Source: Cyanobium sp. FGCU52 (GTDB lineage Bacteria > Cyanobacteriota > Cyanobacteriia > PCC-6307 > Cyanobiaceae). Taken from it: 64,000 nt of DNA. The stretch covers positions 186,001-250,000 of the forward strand of contig JANWUS010000053.1 of the NCBI GenBank assembly GCA_024958715.1, given 5' to 3'. The notes beneath the pieces were generated by a model that saw only the letters and a program-made list of their open reading frames with translations, was not told the origin of the DNA and ran no database searches. This document shows positions 7,730 through 16,572 of the stretch, in pieces; positions within the stretch are counted from its first letter, which is position 1, and every line of letters begins with the position of its first letter. The position numbers and the translations under genes are program-made.

Positions 7730-10312
7730 ATGGCCCGCCGTCGCCCAGCCGCACCCCCCGCCTGCGGCAAGGCACACGGCGATGAAGTTCGGCCCTCTCC
7801 TGCTGCAAACTCCGCCGCCACGCAGCGCAAGCTGAACGAGCTGGTGGCACAGCGGCACTACAGCCAGGCCCTGCGGGTGCGCGAGCAGGCCCTCCGCCGC
7901 CATCCCGACTGGACCCTCAGCCCCGGCGAAGCGCAGCTCTGCTGCCTGGAGGGCCGCCAGGCCCTGGAGCAGCAGCAACCCAAACGAGCCGAAGCCGCCT
8001 TCAACCGCGCCCTTGCCCTGGTCCCTGGCGGTGAGGCGTTGCTGGGCCTGGCGCAGTTGCAGCTGCAACTACAGCAGCCGCAGCGGGCCCTGGCCCTTCT
8101 CGACCATGCCTTCCAGGCCGGTGAGCTGGCCCCGGAGCTGGCCGGGGCCTACCTCAAGCTGCTGCTGCTGCAGGGCCAGGAGTCGACGGTGCGGCGTCTG
8201 CTGCGCGAGCAGCCTCAACGCTTTCAGAGCCAGCACCTGCACTGGGCCGCCGGTGTGCTCGCCCTGCTGGAGGGCAACCCCTCCCATGCCAGGCGCCAGT
8301 TCGAGCGGATGGCCGCCCCGGCCACTCCCGGCGACCACGCCGGCGTGTGGCGAGCCTGGGCTCTGCGGGAAGCGGGAGATCCCCAGGCGGCTGCCGCTGC
8401 GCTTCAGGGGATCGACCATCCCGCCGGCGCTGCCCTGGCGCTCGATCTGGCGGCCGCCGGCGATCACCGCTCCGCCAGCCTGTTGGAAGGCCCCCGCCGG
8501 TACCCACCGCAGCAGCAGCTTCTGCAGGCGCTTGAGCTGCTCCAGCAGCTGCGCCAGGGGCGCCTGCTGCAGGCCGCTGAACGGCTGCTCCGCCATGAAC
8601 GCACCCTGCTCACCGCGTGGCCGGAGCTGGAGACCCTGCGGCGGCCCCTGCTGCTGCTGGCCGGCCTGCAGGCCCTCGAACAGGGAGCCCCCAGCGAGGC
8701 CATCCGCTGCTGGCGACCGATCGTCGATCGCCCCACCCTGGATCACGATCTGGCCCTGCGCCTCTATCCGCTGCTGATCGAATCTGATGACGAAGACGAG
8801 CTGCAGGAGGCGGAACGGCTCGCCGCCCTGTTGCTGAGCTGGCTGCGCCGCGCTGCCCGCGCTGCGCCCGCGGACTGGCCCGAACCGCCGCTCTCCACCA
8901 CCCTGGCGCGGCTGCACTGCTGGCAGGCCGCTGCCCAGATGCGGCTGGGGATGCGCCAGCAGGCAGGCCGAAGCGTTGTGCAGGCCCGTCAGCTGGCGCC
9001 CGACCATGCCGATGTCTGCGGTTGCCGCGGCCTGCTGGCGGCCATGAACGGCGCCACGGACACTGCCATTGCCCTTCTCTGGCGCGCGATCGAAGGCGGC
9101 TGCAGCAGCCCCGCCGTGTTCCCCGTGCTGGAGGAGATCCTGGAATCCGAGGGACATCTGGAGGAGCGGCAGCGGTTGCTGCGGGAGCACGGACCGCGCT
9201 TCGGGGTGTCGGCTTCAGCGGACACGGAGCCCGATGAAGGCCCGCCGCTGTGGTTGGTGGCGCTCAGCGAGGCCGACGCTCTGGCGATGGCCAACACCCT
9301 CAGCGCCCTTCCCGGCGGCGAGGGTGGGGGCCTCGCGGCCCTGAGGATCTTCAACGACAATCTCACCGCCTCCGCTGGCAGGGGATCCGGGGGCGATGCC
9401 CCCGTCAACCACCGCAGGCTGGATCTGCAGCTTGCGCCGGCCAGCGCCGCCTGGGATGCCCTGCTCGCCTCACTGCCGCCTCAGCAGCAGGTGGAGGCGC
9501 TGATCGCCATGGTGGCGGCGATCCACCGCTACTGCCGTCGCAGCGGCAAGGCCCTCGCCGCCGAGATCAGCGGCCGCCTACTCCAGCTGGAGGCGTGGCT
9601 CGCCAGTGGTGAGCCGGCCATGGCGGAGCCGGCCCGGCGGGGTCTGCTGCTGCTGCTCGGCCTGCGCCTCAAGCGCGGCGAAGCCCCTGATGAACCAGCC
9701 CGGCGCCTGCTGCGCGACTGCGCCCAACCGGAGCGGCAGCTGCCCCTGGCCCTGCTCGATCTGCGCCTGCTCGGCTCCACCCGCCCCTGGCAGGCGATGG
9801 TGCGGGAGCTGCAGCGACACGCCCCCGACCATCCGCTGCCCAGCCTCGCCCTGGCGACGATGGAACGCAGTTTCACGCCCCCCTACAGCCGGCTCAGCGA
9901 GCTGGCCTTCGAGCAGGCCCGCACCCAGCAGGACCGCGAGGCGCTCGCCGCCTGCCGGCGCGAACAGGCCTGGATCGAGGCGGCCTTCGATCGCGAGCAG
10001 GCGCGGCGCCGCGCCCGCAGTCTCGCCGATGATCCCCTGTGGAGGAAGCGCATCGCCGAGGTGGATCTCAAGGGCCTGCTGCGGCGCTCTGTGGTGCAGC
10101 AGGGGGGAGAACCGCCGAGCGAGGCGGAGCTCGAGCGGCTGCTGCCGGAGTTCGAGCGGGAGCTGCGCCAGGCCTTCGCCCGCATGGGCCCGGAGGAGTT
10201 CGATCGGCAGGTGCGCGAGCTGGCGGAGGCGCGGCGCCGCGAGGCCGAGGCGCCCCCGGATCCACCGCCGCCGCGCCCGGCCCGCCGTCGCCGCACCTTC
10301 ATGGACCTCTAG
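7730..10312 (+). CDS. Large TPR-like helical repeat protein of an Hsp70 cluster
   Basis: 860 residues, rich in Ala, Leu, Gln and Arg, with repeated helix pairs of TPR type (for example AQRHYSQALRVREQALRRHP near residue 40 and RAEAAFNRALALVPG near 90). The middle continues as helical solenoid. The C-terminal 120 residues change character: ADDPLWRKRIAEVDLKGLLR, then a charged helical tail and a Pro/Arg end. No signal peptide is seen. I chose the ATG at 7730 because the upstream extension is not protein-like. Only 2 bases separate its stop from the J-like gene, so it is almost certainly co-transcribed with the J-like, GrpE-like and Hsp70 genes. It is likely the client or scaffold adaptor of that chaperone, or a chaperone-dependent assembly factor; this is inference. 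Confidence 0.75.
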   Translation: MARRRPAAPPACGKAHGDEVRPSPAANSAATQRKLNELVAQRHYSQALRVREQALRRHPDWTLSPGEAQLCCLEGRQALEQQQPKRAEAAFNRALALVPGGEALLGLAQLQLQLQQPQRALALLDHAFQAGELAPELAGAYLKLLLLQGQESTVRRLLREQPQRFQSQHLHWAAGVLALLEGNPSHARRQFERMAAPATPGDHAGVWRAWALREAGDPQAAAAALQGIDHPAGAALALDLAAAGDHRSASLLEGPRRYPPQQQLLQALELLQQLRQGRLLQAAERLLRHERTLLTAWPELETLRRPLLLLAGLQALEQGAPSEAIRCWRPIVDRPTLDHDLALRLYPLLIESDDEDELQEAERLAALLLSWLRRAARAAPADWPEPPLSTTLARLHCWQAAAQMRLGMRQQAGRSVVQARQLAPDHADVCGCRGLLAAMNGATDTAIALLWRAIEGGCSSPAVFPVLEEILESEGHLEERQRLLREHGPRFGVSASADTEPDEGPPLWLVALSEADALAMANTLSALPGGEGGGLAALRIFNDNLTASAGRGSGGDAPVNHRRLDLQLAPASAAWDALLASLPPQQQVEALIAMVAAIHRYCRRSGKALAAEISGRLLQLEAWLASGEPAMAEPARRGLLLLLGLRLKRGEAPDEPARRLLRDCAQPERQLPLALLDLRLLGSTRPWQAMVRELQRHAPDHPLPSLALATMERSFTPPYSRLSELAFEQARTQQDREALAACRREQAWIEAAFDREQARRRARSLADDPLWRKRIAEVDLKGLLRRSVVQQGGEPPSEAELERLLPEFERELRQAFARMGPEEFDRQVRELAEARRREAEAPPDPPPPRPARRRRTFMDL

Positions 10313-10314
10313 CC

Positions 10315-10608
10315 ATGGCTGATCCCTACACCCTGCTGGGTCTCACGCCCGAGGCTTCGGCGGCGGAGCTCAAGGCCGCCTATCACCTTCAGCTGCGCCG
10401 CTTTCCGGCCCACAGCCATCCCCGGGAGTTCCAGCGGATCCGCGCCGCCTACGAGCAACTGCGCGCCGCCGCTGCGCAGCGGGGGGATCCGCTCCAGCCC
10501 GGCCCCCTGCTTCCGCAACTGGATGCCGATTCCCTCGACGCCCTCGAGGCACGGGTGCGCGGCTCCTGTCGGATCGATCTGGCCACCCTGCTGCGCCTCA
10601 CCCTGTGA
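10315..10608 (+). CDS. J-domain-like protein lacking the HPD motif
   Basis: 97 residues. Residues 4-50 match a J-domain frame: YTLLGLTPEASAAELKAAYH, then LRRFPAHSHPREFQRIRAAY. The position that normally carries HPD (in KKYHPD) is FPAH here, so the tripeptide needed to stimulate Hsp70 ATPase is missing. The remaining 45 residues form a short Asp/Leu-rich tail. It sits 2 bases after the TPR gene and 61 bases before the GrpE-like gene. It probably docks on the neighbouring Hsp70 or TPR protein without canonical J activity, or is a regulatory J-like subunit. I am sure of the fold resemblance and of the loss of HPD, but not of its role. Confidence 0.75.
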   Translation: MADPYTLLGLTPEASAAELKAAYHLQLRRFPAHSHPREFQRIRAAYEQLRAAAAQRGDPLQPGPLLPQLDADSLDALEARVRGSCRIDLATLLRLTL

Positions 10609-10669
10609 ACCGCCGCCACATCGGACGCAGTCCCAGCCTGTCTCCCGCCCCATCCCTGCAGCGCCTGCG

Positions 10670-11182
10670 ATGACCTCCCCCCGCGAACGGGCCCAGCAGC
10701 AGCTCGCCCTGCGTCAGCAACAGCAGGCGCTGGTGCGGGATCTGCTGCCGGTGCTCGATGCCCTCGACCGGGCCGAGAGCCACTGGCGGTCCTTGTCGGA
10801 GCCCACCAGCCAGGCCCCGGCCGTGGTCCAGGGCTCCTGGCCCCGCTGGCAGCACTGGTGGCGCCGCTGGTGGCCGCGATCACAGCGCTCGTCGACGCCC
10901 GCAGCCATCGCTCCGCCGGGCTCACCGCAGGCGCTGACCCAGGGTGCCGGCGAAGGCATCGGCCTGATCCGCGCCCAGCTGCTCGAGGCCCTGGAGGCCC
11001 ATGGCCTGGAGCCGATCGAGACACTCGGACAACCCCTGGATCCGCTGTCGATGCAGGCCCTCGGCCAACGCCAGGCCCGGCCGGGCGAGACCCCGGGCCA
11101 GGTGGTGGAGGAAGCCCTGCGCGGCTACCGCTGGCAGGGGAAGCTGCTGCGCGAAGCCCAGGTTCTGGTGGCGGGCCCCTGA
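10670..11182 (+). CDS. GrpE-like nucleotide exchange protein, short
   Basis: 170 residues. The GrpE-like signature is divergent but readable: a helical N-terminus (DLLPVLDALDRAESHW near residue 24), then GIGLIRAQLLEALEAHGLEP (about 98-117), PLDPLSMQALGQ, and the beta-domain end GQVVEEALRGYRWQGKLLRE. An insertion of Trp/Arg- and Ser/Pro-rich sequence (about residues 48-80) interrupts the region between helix and head. The long dimeric coiled coil of true GrpE is shortened. It lies between the J-like gene and the short Hsp70, and probably acts as the nucleotide exchange factor for that Hsp70 rather than as the housekeeping GrpE. The ATG at 10670 was chosen over in-frame upstream codons because GrpE-like sequence begins just after it. 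Confidence 0.8.
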   Translation: MTSPRERAQQQLALRQQQQALVRDLLPVLDALDRAESHWRSLSEPTSQAPAVVQGSWPRWQHWWRRWWPRSQRSSTPAAIAPPGSPQALTQGAGEGIGLIRAQLLEALEAHGLEPIETLGQPLDPLSMQALGQRQARPGETPGQVVEEALRGYRWQGKLLREAQVLVAGP

Positions 11183-11239
11183 CGCCGGCGCCCGCTCCCC
11201 GCTCTCCCTGTTCTCCCCTCGTTCCCTGCACCACACCCC

Positions 11240-12820
11240 ATGGCCACCGTCGTCGGCATCGATCTGGGCACCACCCATTCGCTCGTGGCGGCCCTGGAGG
11301 ACGGCCAGCCCTGGGTGATCCCGGATGAGGAGGGCGAGCTGCTGCTGCCCTCGGTGGTGGGGATCGGCCCCGGCGGAGACCTGCTGGTGGGGGCGGCGGC
11401 CCGGCGCCAGGCGGCGGCGGCCCCGGAGCGCACCGTGCGTTCGATCAAGCGCCAGATGGGCAGTGGGGGCACGGTGGGGATGGCCGGGAAGCCCTACCGC
11501 CCTCAGGAGATCTCCGCCCTGATCCTGCGCACCCTGAAGCAGCGGGCGGAGGAGGCGCTCGGGGAGCCGGTGGAGCAGGCGGTGATCACGGTGCCGGCCT
11601 ACTTCACCGACGCCCAGCGGCAGGCCACCAAGGAGGCGGGGGAGATCGCCGGCCTGGAGGTGCTGCAGATCCTCAATGAGCCCACCGCGGCGGCGCTCGT
11701 GTTCGACCGTCGCGACGACAACGGCCAGCGGCTGCTGGTCTACGACCTGGGCGGCGGCACCTTCGACGTCTCGATCGTGGAGATCACGGGTCCGGTGACG
11801 GAGGTGCTGGCCAGCCATGGCAACAACCGTCTCGGCGGCGATGACTTCGACCGGCGTCTGCAGCGCCTGCTGGTGGAGCGCTTCGAGCAGGCCCATGGTC
11901 TTTCCCTGCCGGCCGAGGCTGTGCTGGAGGCGCGGCTGCTGCAGGCGGCCGAACGGGCGAAGATCCAGCTGAGCGAGCGCACCCGGGTGACGCTGCGCGA
12001 GGCCTTTCTGCACAGCCAGGGCGATGCGCCGCTACATCTCGAGACCGAACTGGTCCGGGAGGAGTTCGAGGCCCTGATTCAGCCGCTGCTGGCCGAGACC
12101 CTCACGGCCATCGACCGTGCCCTGGCCGATGCCGGTCTGCGGGCGGCGGATCTCGATCGGGCGATCCTGGTGGGCGGCTCCACCCGCATCCCCCTGGTGC
12201 AGGAGCTGGTGGAGGCCCATCTGCCGGGCGTGGCGGTGAACAGCTTCGAGCCGGATCGCTGCGTGGCGCTCGGCGCGGCGCTGCAGGCGGCGGTGCTGGA
12301 TGGACAGGAGGTGGAGACCTTCCTGGTGGATGTGACCCCCCATTCCCTGGGTGTGGCCACGGCGATGGAAACCGACCAGGGCCTGATCCCCAACATCTTC
12401 AGCACGATCCTTCCGCGCAACACGGTGATCCCCGCCAGCCGCTCCAGGCTCTACTACACAATGCACGACAACCAGAAGCTGGTGCGCATCGAGGTTTCGC
12501 AGGGGGAGAATCTCAATGCCGAAGACAACATTCCTCTCGGCAGCTTTGAGGTGGCAGGTCTGCCAGCGAAACCGGCGGGAGATGTGGCGATCGAAGTGCA
12601 GTTCAGCTTTGATCTCAATGGCATTCTCACCGTCACCGCCTGCGACACCAGCAGCGGCAGACAGGAGCAGCTGGTGGTGAACGATGCCGGCACCCAGCGG
12701 CTCGCCAGCCATCAGCTGGAGCGCAGTCGCGATCTGGTCGAGAGCCTGTTCGCCGCCCTCGACCGCGAGGCGGGCGAGGGTGAGGCGATGGTGGACCCTG
12801 AAGCCGAACCGGAAGCCTGA
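11240..12820 (+). CDS. dnaK: Hsp70 family chaperone without C-terminal lid
   Basis: 526 residues, compared with about 610-640 for housekeeping DnaK. The nucleotide-binding domain is complete: IDLGTTHS at 7-14, ITVPAYFTDAQRQATKEAG from about 116, LVYDLGGGTFDVS at 166-178, and LVGGSTRIPL at 310-319. The beta-sandwich substrate domain follows (DVTPHSLGVATAMETDQG near 364, ending around 485 after TACDTSSGRQEQLVVND). The alpha-helical lid is reduced to one helix and an acidic tail. A lidless Hsp70 should bind and release clients fast, or depend on partners. Its partners are presumably the GrpE-like, J-like and TPR proteins encoded just upstream (58-base gap). It is a DnaK paralogue; the general-purpose copy should be elsewhere. 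Confidence 0.92.
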   Translation: MATVVGIDLGTTHSLVAALEDGQPWVIPDEEGELLLPSVVGIGPGGDLLVGAAARRQAAAAPERTVRSIKRQMGSGGTVGMAGKPYRPQEISALILRTLKQRAEEALGEPVEQAVITVPAYFTDAQRQATKEAGEIAGLEVLQILNEPTAAALVFDRRDDNGQRLLVYDLGGGTFDVSIVEITGPVTEVLASHGNNRLGGDDFDRRLQRLLVERFEQAHGLSLPAEAVLEARLLQAAERAKIQLSERTRVTLREAFLHSQGDAPLHLETELVREEFEALIQPLLAETLTAIDRALADAGLRAADLDRAILVGGSTRIPLVQELVEAHLPGVAVNSFEPDRCVALGAALQAAVLDGQEVETFLVDVTPHSLGVATAMETDQGLIPNIFSTILPRNTVIPASRSRLYYTMHDNQKLVRIEVSQGENLNAEDNIPLGSFEVAGLPAKPAGDVAIEVQFSFDLNGILTVTACDTSSGRQEQLVVNDAGTQRLASHQLERSRDLVESLFAALDREAGEGEAMVDPEAEPEA

Positions 12821-12932
12821 CCCAGAAGCCAGAACCGTGTGCTGATCAACGCGCCTCCGGCAGCCAGCGGCTGCACCCGGGCCGGGGCGGCTGGTGGGAC
12901 TGACACACTGACGCCAGTGCCGCTGTGCCGCT

Positions 12933-13688
12933 GTGCAGATCTCCTACTTCCACACCTCCGAGGCCGTCTCCCCCGTGCTGCCCGTCGCCGAAGGGGGTCC
13001 GGATGCCGCCGTGGTGATCGACGTGCTTCGGGCCACCACCACCATCGCCTGGTCGCTGGAGAACGGGGCGGAGGCGATCCAGGCCTTCGCCGACCTGGAC
13101 TCCCTGGAGGCGGCGGCCGCCGCCTGGCCCGCCGAGCAGCGCCTGCGGGCCGGGGAGCGGGGCGGCCAGCGGGTGGAGGGCTACGACCTCGGCAATTCCC
13201 CCCTGGCGGTGACCCACGAGCGGGTGGGGGGCAAGCGCATCTTCATGAGCACCACCAACGGCACCCGTTCGCTGGCGGCCGTGCGTGAGGTGCCGCTGCT
13301 GCTCACGGCCTGCCTGCCGAACCGCACCGCCGTGGCTCGCCGGCTGATCGAGCGCGATGCGCGCGAGGTATGGATCGTAGGCAGCGGCTGGGAGGGCGAC
13401 TACTCGCTCGAGGACAGCCTGGCGGCAGGGGCGGTGGCCTCCGCCGCCATGGAGCTGGCGGTGGCGCCCCACCGGGGCGTGAGCTGCGGCAACGACGAGA
13501 TGCTGGCCGCCCTGGCGCTCTGGCAGCAGTGGCGCCATGACACCGAGACCTGCCTGCGGGCCGCCAGCCACGGCCAGCGCCTGATCCGCCTCGGCGATCA
13601 CGACGCCGATTTCGCCTGCTGCGCCGCCGTCGACAGCCTCACGATCGTGCCGGTGCAGGCCGAACCCGGCGTGCTGCGGGCCAGCTGA
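12933..13688 (+). CDS. comB: 2-phosphosulfolactate phosphatase ComB family
   Basis: 251 residues, starting at a GTG. It matches the ComB family: early strand [20 protein letters not shown] (about residues 26-45), [19 protein letters not shown] near 85, and the glycine/threonine loop STTNGTRSL near 105. The family removes phosphate from 2-phosphosulfolactate with Mg2+ and is named for coenzyme M synthesis in methanogens. Cyanobacteria do not make coenzyme M, so the physiological substrate here is probably another phosphosulfonate or a related acid. It stands 112 bases after the Hsp70 gene and 82 bases before the nitrilase. Confidence 0.9.
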   Translation: MQISYFHTSEAVSPVLPVAEGGPDAAVVIDVLRATTTIAWSLENGAEAIQAFADLDSLEAAAAAWPAEQRLRAGERGGQRVEGYDLGNSPLAVTHERVGGKRIFMSTTNGTRSLAAVREVPLLLTACLPNRTAVARRLIERDAREVWIVGSGWEGDYSLEDSLAAGAVASAAMELAVAPHRGVSCGNDEMLAALALWQQWRHDTETCLRAASHGQRLIRLGDHDADFACCAAVDSLTIVPVQAEPGVLRAS

Positions 13689-13770
13689 GGCCGGCGCCGC
13701 CGATCCTGTCGCCCCCCCTGGCGCGGCCCGCGGCAGCCCTTACAGTTCGCCGGTCCTGGCCGAGGAGTCG

Positions 13771-14589
13771 GTGAGCAGTTTCCTGGCAGCCGCCGTTCAA
13801 CTCACCAGCACCCCGGATCCGGACGCCAACTTCGCGGCCGCCGAGGAGCAGATCGAGCTGGCCGCCCGCCGGGGTGCCGAACTGGTGGGTCTGCCGGAGA
13901 ACTTCGCCTTCATGGGCGACGACGAGCTGCGTCTCAGCCTCGCCCCCTCGCTGGCGGAGCGCTGCAGCCGCTTCCTGGTCACGATGGCGCGCCGCTATCA
14001 GGTGACCCTGCTGGGGGGCGGCTTCCCGGCACCGGCAGGCGAGGGCCGCACCTTCAACCGCGCCGAGCTGGTGAGCACCGAGGGCCAGCTGCTGGCCCGT
14101 TACGACAAGATCCACCTCTTCGACGTCGACATTCCCGACGGCATCACCTACCGGGAGTCGGCCACGGTGACCCCGGGGCAGGATCTGCCCCCGGTGGTGG
14201 ACGTGCCGGGGCTGTGCCGCATCGGCCTGTCGATCTGCTACGACGTGCGCTTCCCCGAGCTCTACCGCCATCTCGCCGGCGCCGGCGCCGAACTGCTGAT
14301 GGTGCCCGCCGCCTTCACCGCCTACACCGGCAAGGACCACTGGCAGGTGCTGCTGCAGGCCCGGGCGATCGAGAACACCGCCTACGTGGTGGCGCCCGCT
14401 CAGACCGGTCTGCACTACGGCCGCCGCCAGACCCATGGCCACGCCCTGGTGATCGATCCCTGGGGCACGGTGGTGGCGGACGCGGGTCTCAGCCCCGGCC
14501 TGGCGATGGCCCCGGTGGACACGGCCCACGGTCGGCGTGTCCGGGCCCAGATGCCGAGCCTGCAGCACCGCCGTCCTGCCCTCTTCTGA
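13771..14589 (+). CDS. Carbon-nitrogen hydrolase (Nit1/omega-amidase-like)
   Basis: 272 residues, GTG start. The Glu-Lys-Cys triad of the nitrilase superfamily is visible: E in VGLPENFAFMGD (about residue 40), K in LLARYDKIHLFDVDIPDG (about 113), and C in GLSICYDVRFPELYR (about 155). The sequence is closest in style to the Nit1/Nit2 branch, whose members hydrolyse deaminated glutathione or omega-amides such as alpha-ketoglutaramate. This would be a metabolite-repair role in the cytosol. The gene lies 6 bases before the amidase gene, so they are probably co-transcribed, although the two enzymes share no pathway. Confidence 0.9.
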   Translation: MSSFLAAAVQLTSTPDPDANFAAAEEQIELAARRGAELVGLPENFAFMGDDELRLSLAPSLAERCSRFLVTMARRYQVTLLGGGFPAPAGEGRTFNRAELVSTEGQLLARYDKIHLFDVDIPDGITYRESATVTPGQDLPPVVDVPGLCRIGLSICYDVRFPELYRHLAGAGAELLMVPAAFTAYTGKDHWQVLLQARAIENTAYVVAPAQTGLHYGRRQTHGHALVIDPWGTVVADAGLSPGLAMAPVDTAHGRRVRAQMPSLQHRRPALF

Positions 14590-14595
14590 AGGGCG

Positions 14596-15717
14596 ATGGG
14601 ACTCCGTTCCACCGCGCTGCGCGCTCTCCTGGCCGTCGCCGTGGTGCTGAGTGCGGCCGCCGCCCGGGCGGGTGCCCTCTCCGCCTGGGCGATCAGCCGC
14701 GACGGCGCCCTGGAGCTGCGCACCTCCCCAGGGGTGCGGCTGCAGGCCTACTTCGAGGAGGGCTCCGCAGGCCGGGGACCGCGGGTGTGGGTGGACATCC
14801 CCGGGGCGCCGTTGCGCACCCGCAGCCTGCGGGCCACCGGCGCCCTGCAGGAGGTGCGGATCGGCAAGCCCGATCCCTACACCACCCGCATCGTGCTTGA
14901 GTTCCAGCCCGGCACCCGCCTCGATCCCCGCCAGCTGCGGCTGGTGGGCACCGCCCGCGACCGCTGGCGCATGGAACTGCGGGGGGTGCCCGCCCGGCGC
15001 ATCGCCCAGCTCGGTGAGGGCGACATGGACGCCAGGCCCAGCGCCTGGTCGGGCCGCAACGCCCTGGTGCCCGCCGGCGGCAGCTATGGCGGCGGCTCCG
15101 ACGACTGGTCGAGCCGCGGCCGCAGCACCGCCCGCACCCCCCTGAGCACCCAGGGCCTGCCGGTGGTGCCCCGCGGCCGCTACCGGGTGGTGATCGATCC
15201 CGGCCACGGCGGCCCCGACCCCGGGGCCGTGGGCATCGGCGGCCTGCGTGAAACCGACGTGGTGCTCGATGTGGGCCTCCAGGTGGCCCGCCTGCTCCAG
15301 GCCCGCGGCGTGCAGGTGCTGATGACGCGCACCTCGGAGGTGGACGTGGACCTGCCGCCGCGGGTGTCCCTGGCAAACAGCAGTGGCGCCCACGTGTTCA
15401 TCAGTCTCCATGCCAATGCCCTGAGCATGGATCGGCCGGATGTCAACGGTGTCGAAACCTTCTACTTCTCCGGCGGCCGCTCCTACGAGCTCGCCCGCAG
15501 CATCCAGGAGCAGATCATGGCGGTCTCCCCCGGCACCCCCGACCGCGGTGCCCGCCCGGGCCGCTTCTACGTGATCCGCCGCACGGTGATGCCCTCGGTG
15601 CTCACCGAGATGGGCTTCGTCACCGGGGAGATCGATGCGCCCCGGCTGGCCGATCCCGAGTTCCGGCGACGCCTGGCCCAGGCTGTGGCCAATGGCATCC
15701 TGTCCTATCTCCAGTAA
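14596..15717 (+). CDS. amiC: N-acetylmuramoyl-L-alanine amidase with AMIN domain
   Basis: 373 residues. A Sec-type signal (TALRALLAVAVVLSAAAARA) is followed by an AMIN domain (about 28-125), which targets septal peptidoglycan. A Gly/Ser linker leads to the Amidase_3 domain (about 195-373). The zinc site is clear: VVIDPGHGGPDPGAVG with the first His, GGLRETDVVL with the Glu, and ISLHANALS with the second His; the distal Glu is in SVLTEMGFVT. It cleaves the amide bond between MurNAc and the stem peptide in the periplasm and serves cell separation. It is followed by murI with a 26-base overlap, so the two cell-wall genes are coupled. Confidence 0.93.
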   Translation: MGLRSTALRALLAVAVVLSAAAARAGALSAWAISRDGALELRTSPGVRLQAYFEEGSAGRGPRVWVDIPGAPLRTRSLRATGALQEVRIGKPDPYTTRIVLEFQPGTRLDPRQLRLVGTARDRWRMELRGVPARRIAQLGEGDMDARPSAWSGRNALVPAGGSYGGGSDDWSSRGRSTARTPLSTQGLPVVPRGRYRVVIDPGHGGPDPGAVGIGGLRETDVVLDVGLQVARLLQARGVQVLMTRTSEVDVDLPPRVSLANSSGAHVFISLHANALSMDRPDVNGVETFYFSGGRSYELARSIQEQIMAVSPGTPDRGARPGRFYVIRRTVMPSVLTEMGFVTGEIDAPRLADPEFRRRLAQAVANGILSYLQ

Positions 15718-16549
15718 GCCCCCCTTGCCCCTTCTGGTTGGTCTCTTCGACAGCGGCCTCGGCGGCCTGACGGTCCTGCGCCAGGTCCACGCCCTCTATC
15801 CCCACTCCAACTGCCTTTACCTGGGGGATACGGCCCGTGTGCCCTACGGCCAGCGCACCACCGAGGACATCCGCTCGATCGCTTCGGAAGTGGTGCAATG
15901 GCTGCGGCGCCAGGGGGTGGGGGTGCTGGTGATGGCCTGCAACACCTCCAATGCCCTGGCCCTGGATGTGGCCGTGGCGGAGGCTGGCGTGCCGGTGGTG
16001 GGCCTGATCGACAGCGTGGCCGCCGAACTGGTGGTGGATCGCATCGGCGTGCTGGCCACCCCGGCCACCGCCGCCAGCGGCGCCTACCGCCGGGCCATCC
16101 ATGCCTGCCGCCCCTCGGCCACCGTGCACGAGGTGGGCTGCCCGCGCTTCGTGCCCCTGATCGAGGCCGGCGATCTGGAGGCGCCCGCCCTGCGGCAGGC
16201 CGCGCAGGAGTACCTGGCTCCCCTGCTGGAGGCCCGGGTGGAGGCCATCGTGCTCGGCTGCACCCACTACCCCCTGCTGCGGCCGCTGCTGGCGGAGCTG
16301 GTGCCGCCCGATGTGCAACTGGTGGATCCGGCGGTGGCCACGGCCCAGCGGCTCGGCCCCCTGCTGGCCAGCCTCGGCGACCTGCCGGAGGCGGAGCTGC
16401 CGGCCGAGCCCGACAGCCCGCCGCTGGAGCGCTCCCACATCTGCGTCACCGGCCCGGCCGACGCCTTCGCCGAAGCCGCCACAGCCTGGCTCGGGACCCG
16501 GCCCAGCGTGCGGACTGTCAGCCTGCAGTCGCCTGCACGCGCCTTCTAG
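15692..16549 (+). CDS. murI: Glutamate racemase
   Basis: 285 residues. It makes D-glutamate for peptidoglycan stems. Both catalytic cysteines are present: VMACNTSNALALDV (about residue 80) and VLGCTHYPLLRP (about 190). The N-terminal GLFDSGLGGLTVLR and GDTARVPYGQRT are diagnostic. I place the start at the ATG at 15692, 26 bases inside the end of amiC; the ORF further upstream has no family similarity. A GTG-started prenyl synthase follows after 23 bases. The C-terminal tail is slightly longer than usual and Pro/Glu-rich. Confidence 0.93.
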   Translation: MASCPISSKPPLPLLVGLFDSGLGGLTVLRQVHALYPHSNCLYLGDTARVPYGQRTTEDIRSIASEVVQWLRRQGVGVLVMACNTSNALALDVAVAEAGVPVVGLIDSVAAELVVDRIGVLATPATAASGAYRRAIHACRPSATVHEVGCPRFVPLIEAGDLEAPALRQAAQEYLAPLLEARVEAIVLGCTHYPLLRPLLAELVPPDVQLVDPAVATAQRLGPLLASLGDLPEAELPAEPDSPPLERSHICVTGPADAFAEAATAWLGTRPSVRTVSLQSPARAF

Positions 16550-16572
16550 GATCAGCCCACAGCGGAGGTGTC

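Noticed and set aside
13639-15411. 590-codon minus-strand ORF opposite nitrilase and amidase
   Set aside because: It covers two well-defined plus-strand enzymes and has His/Gly-rich composition.
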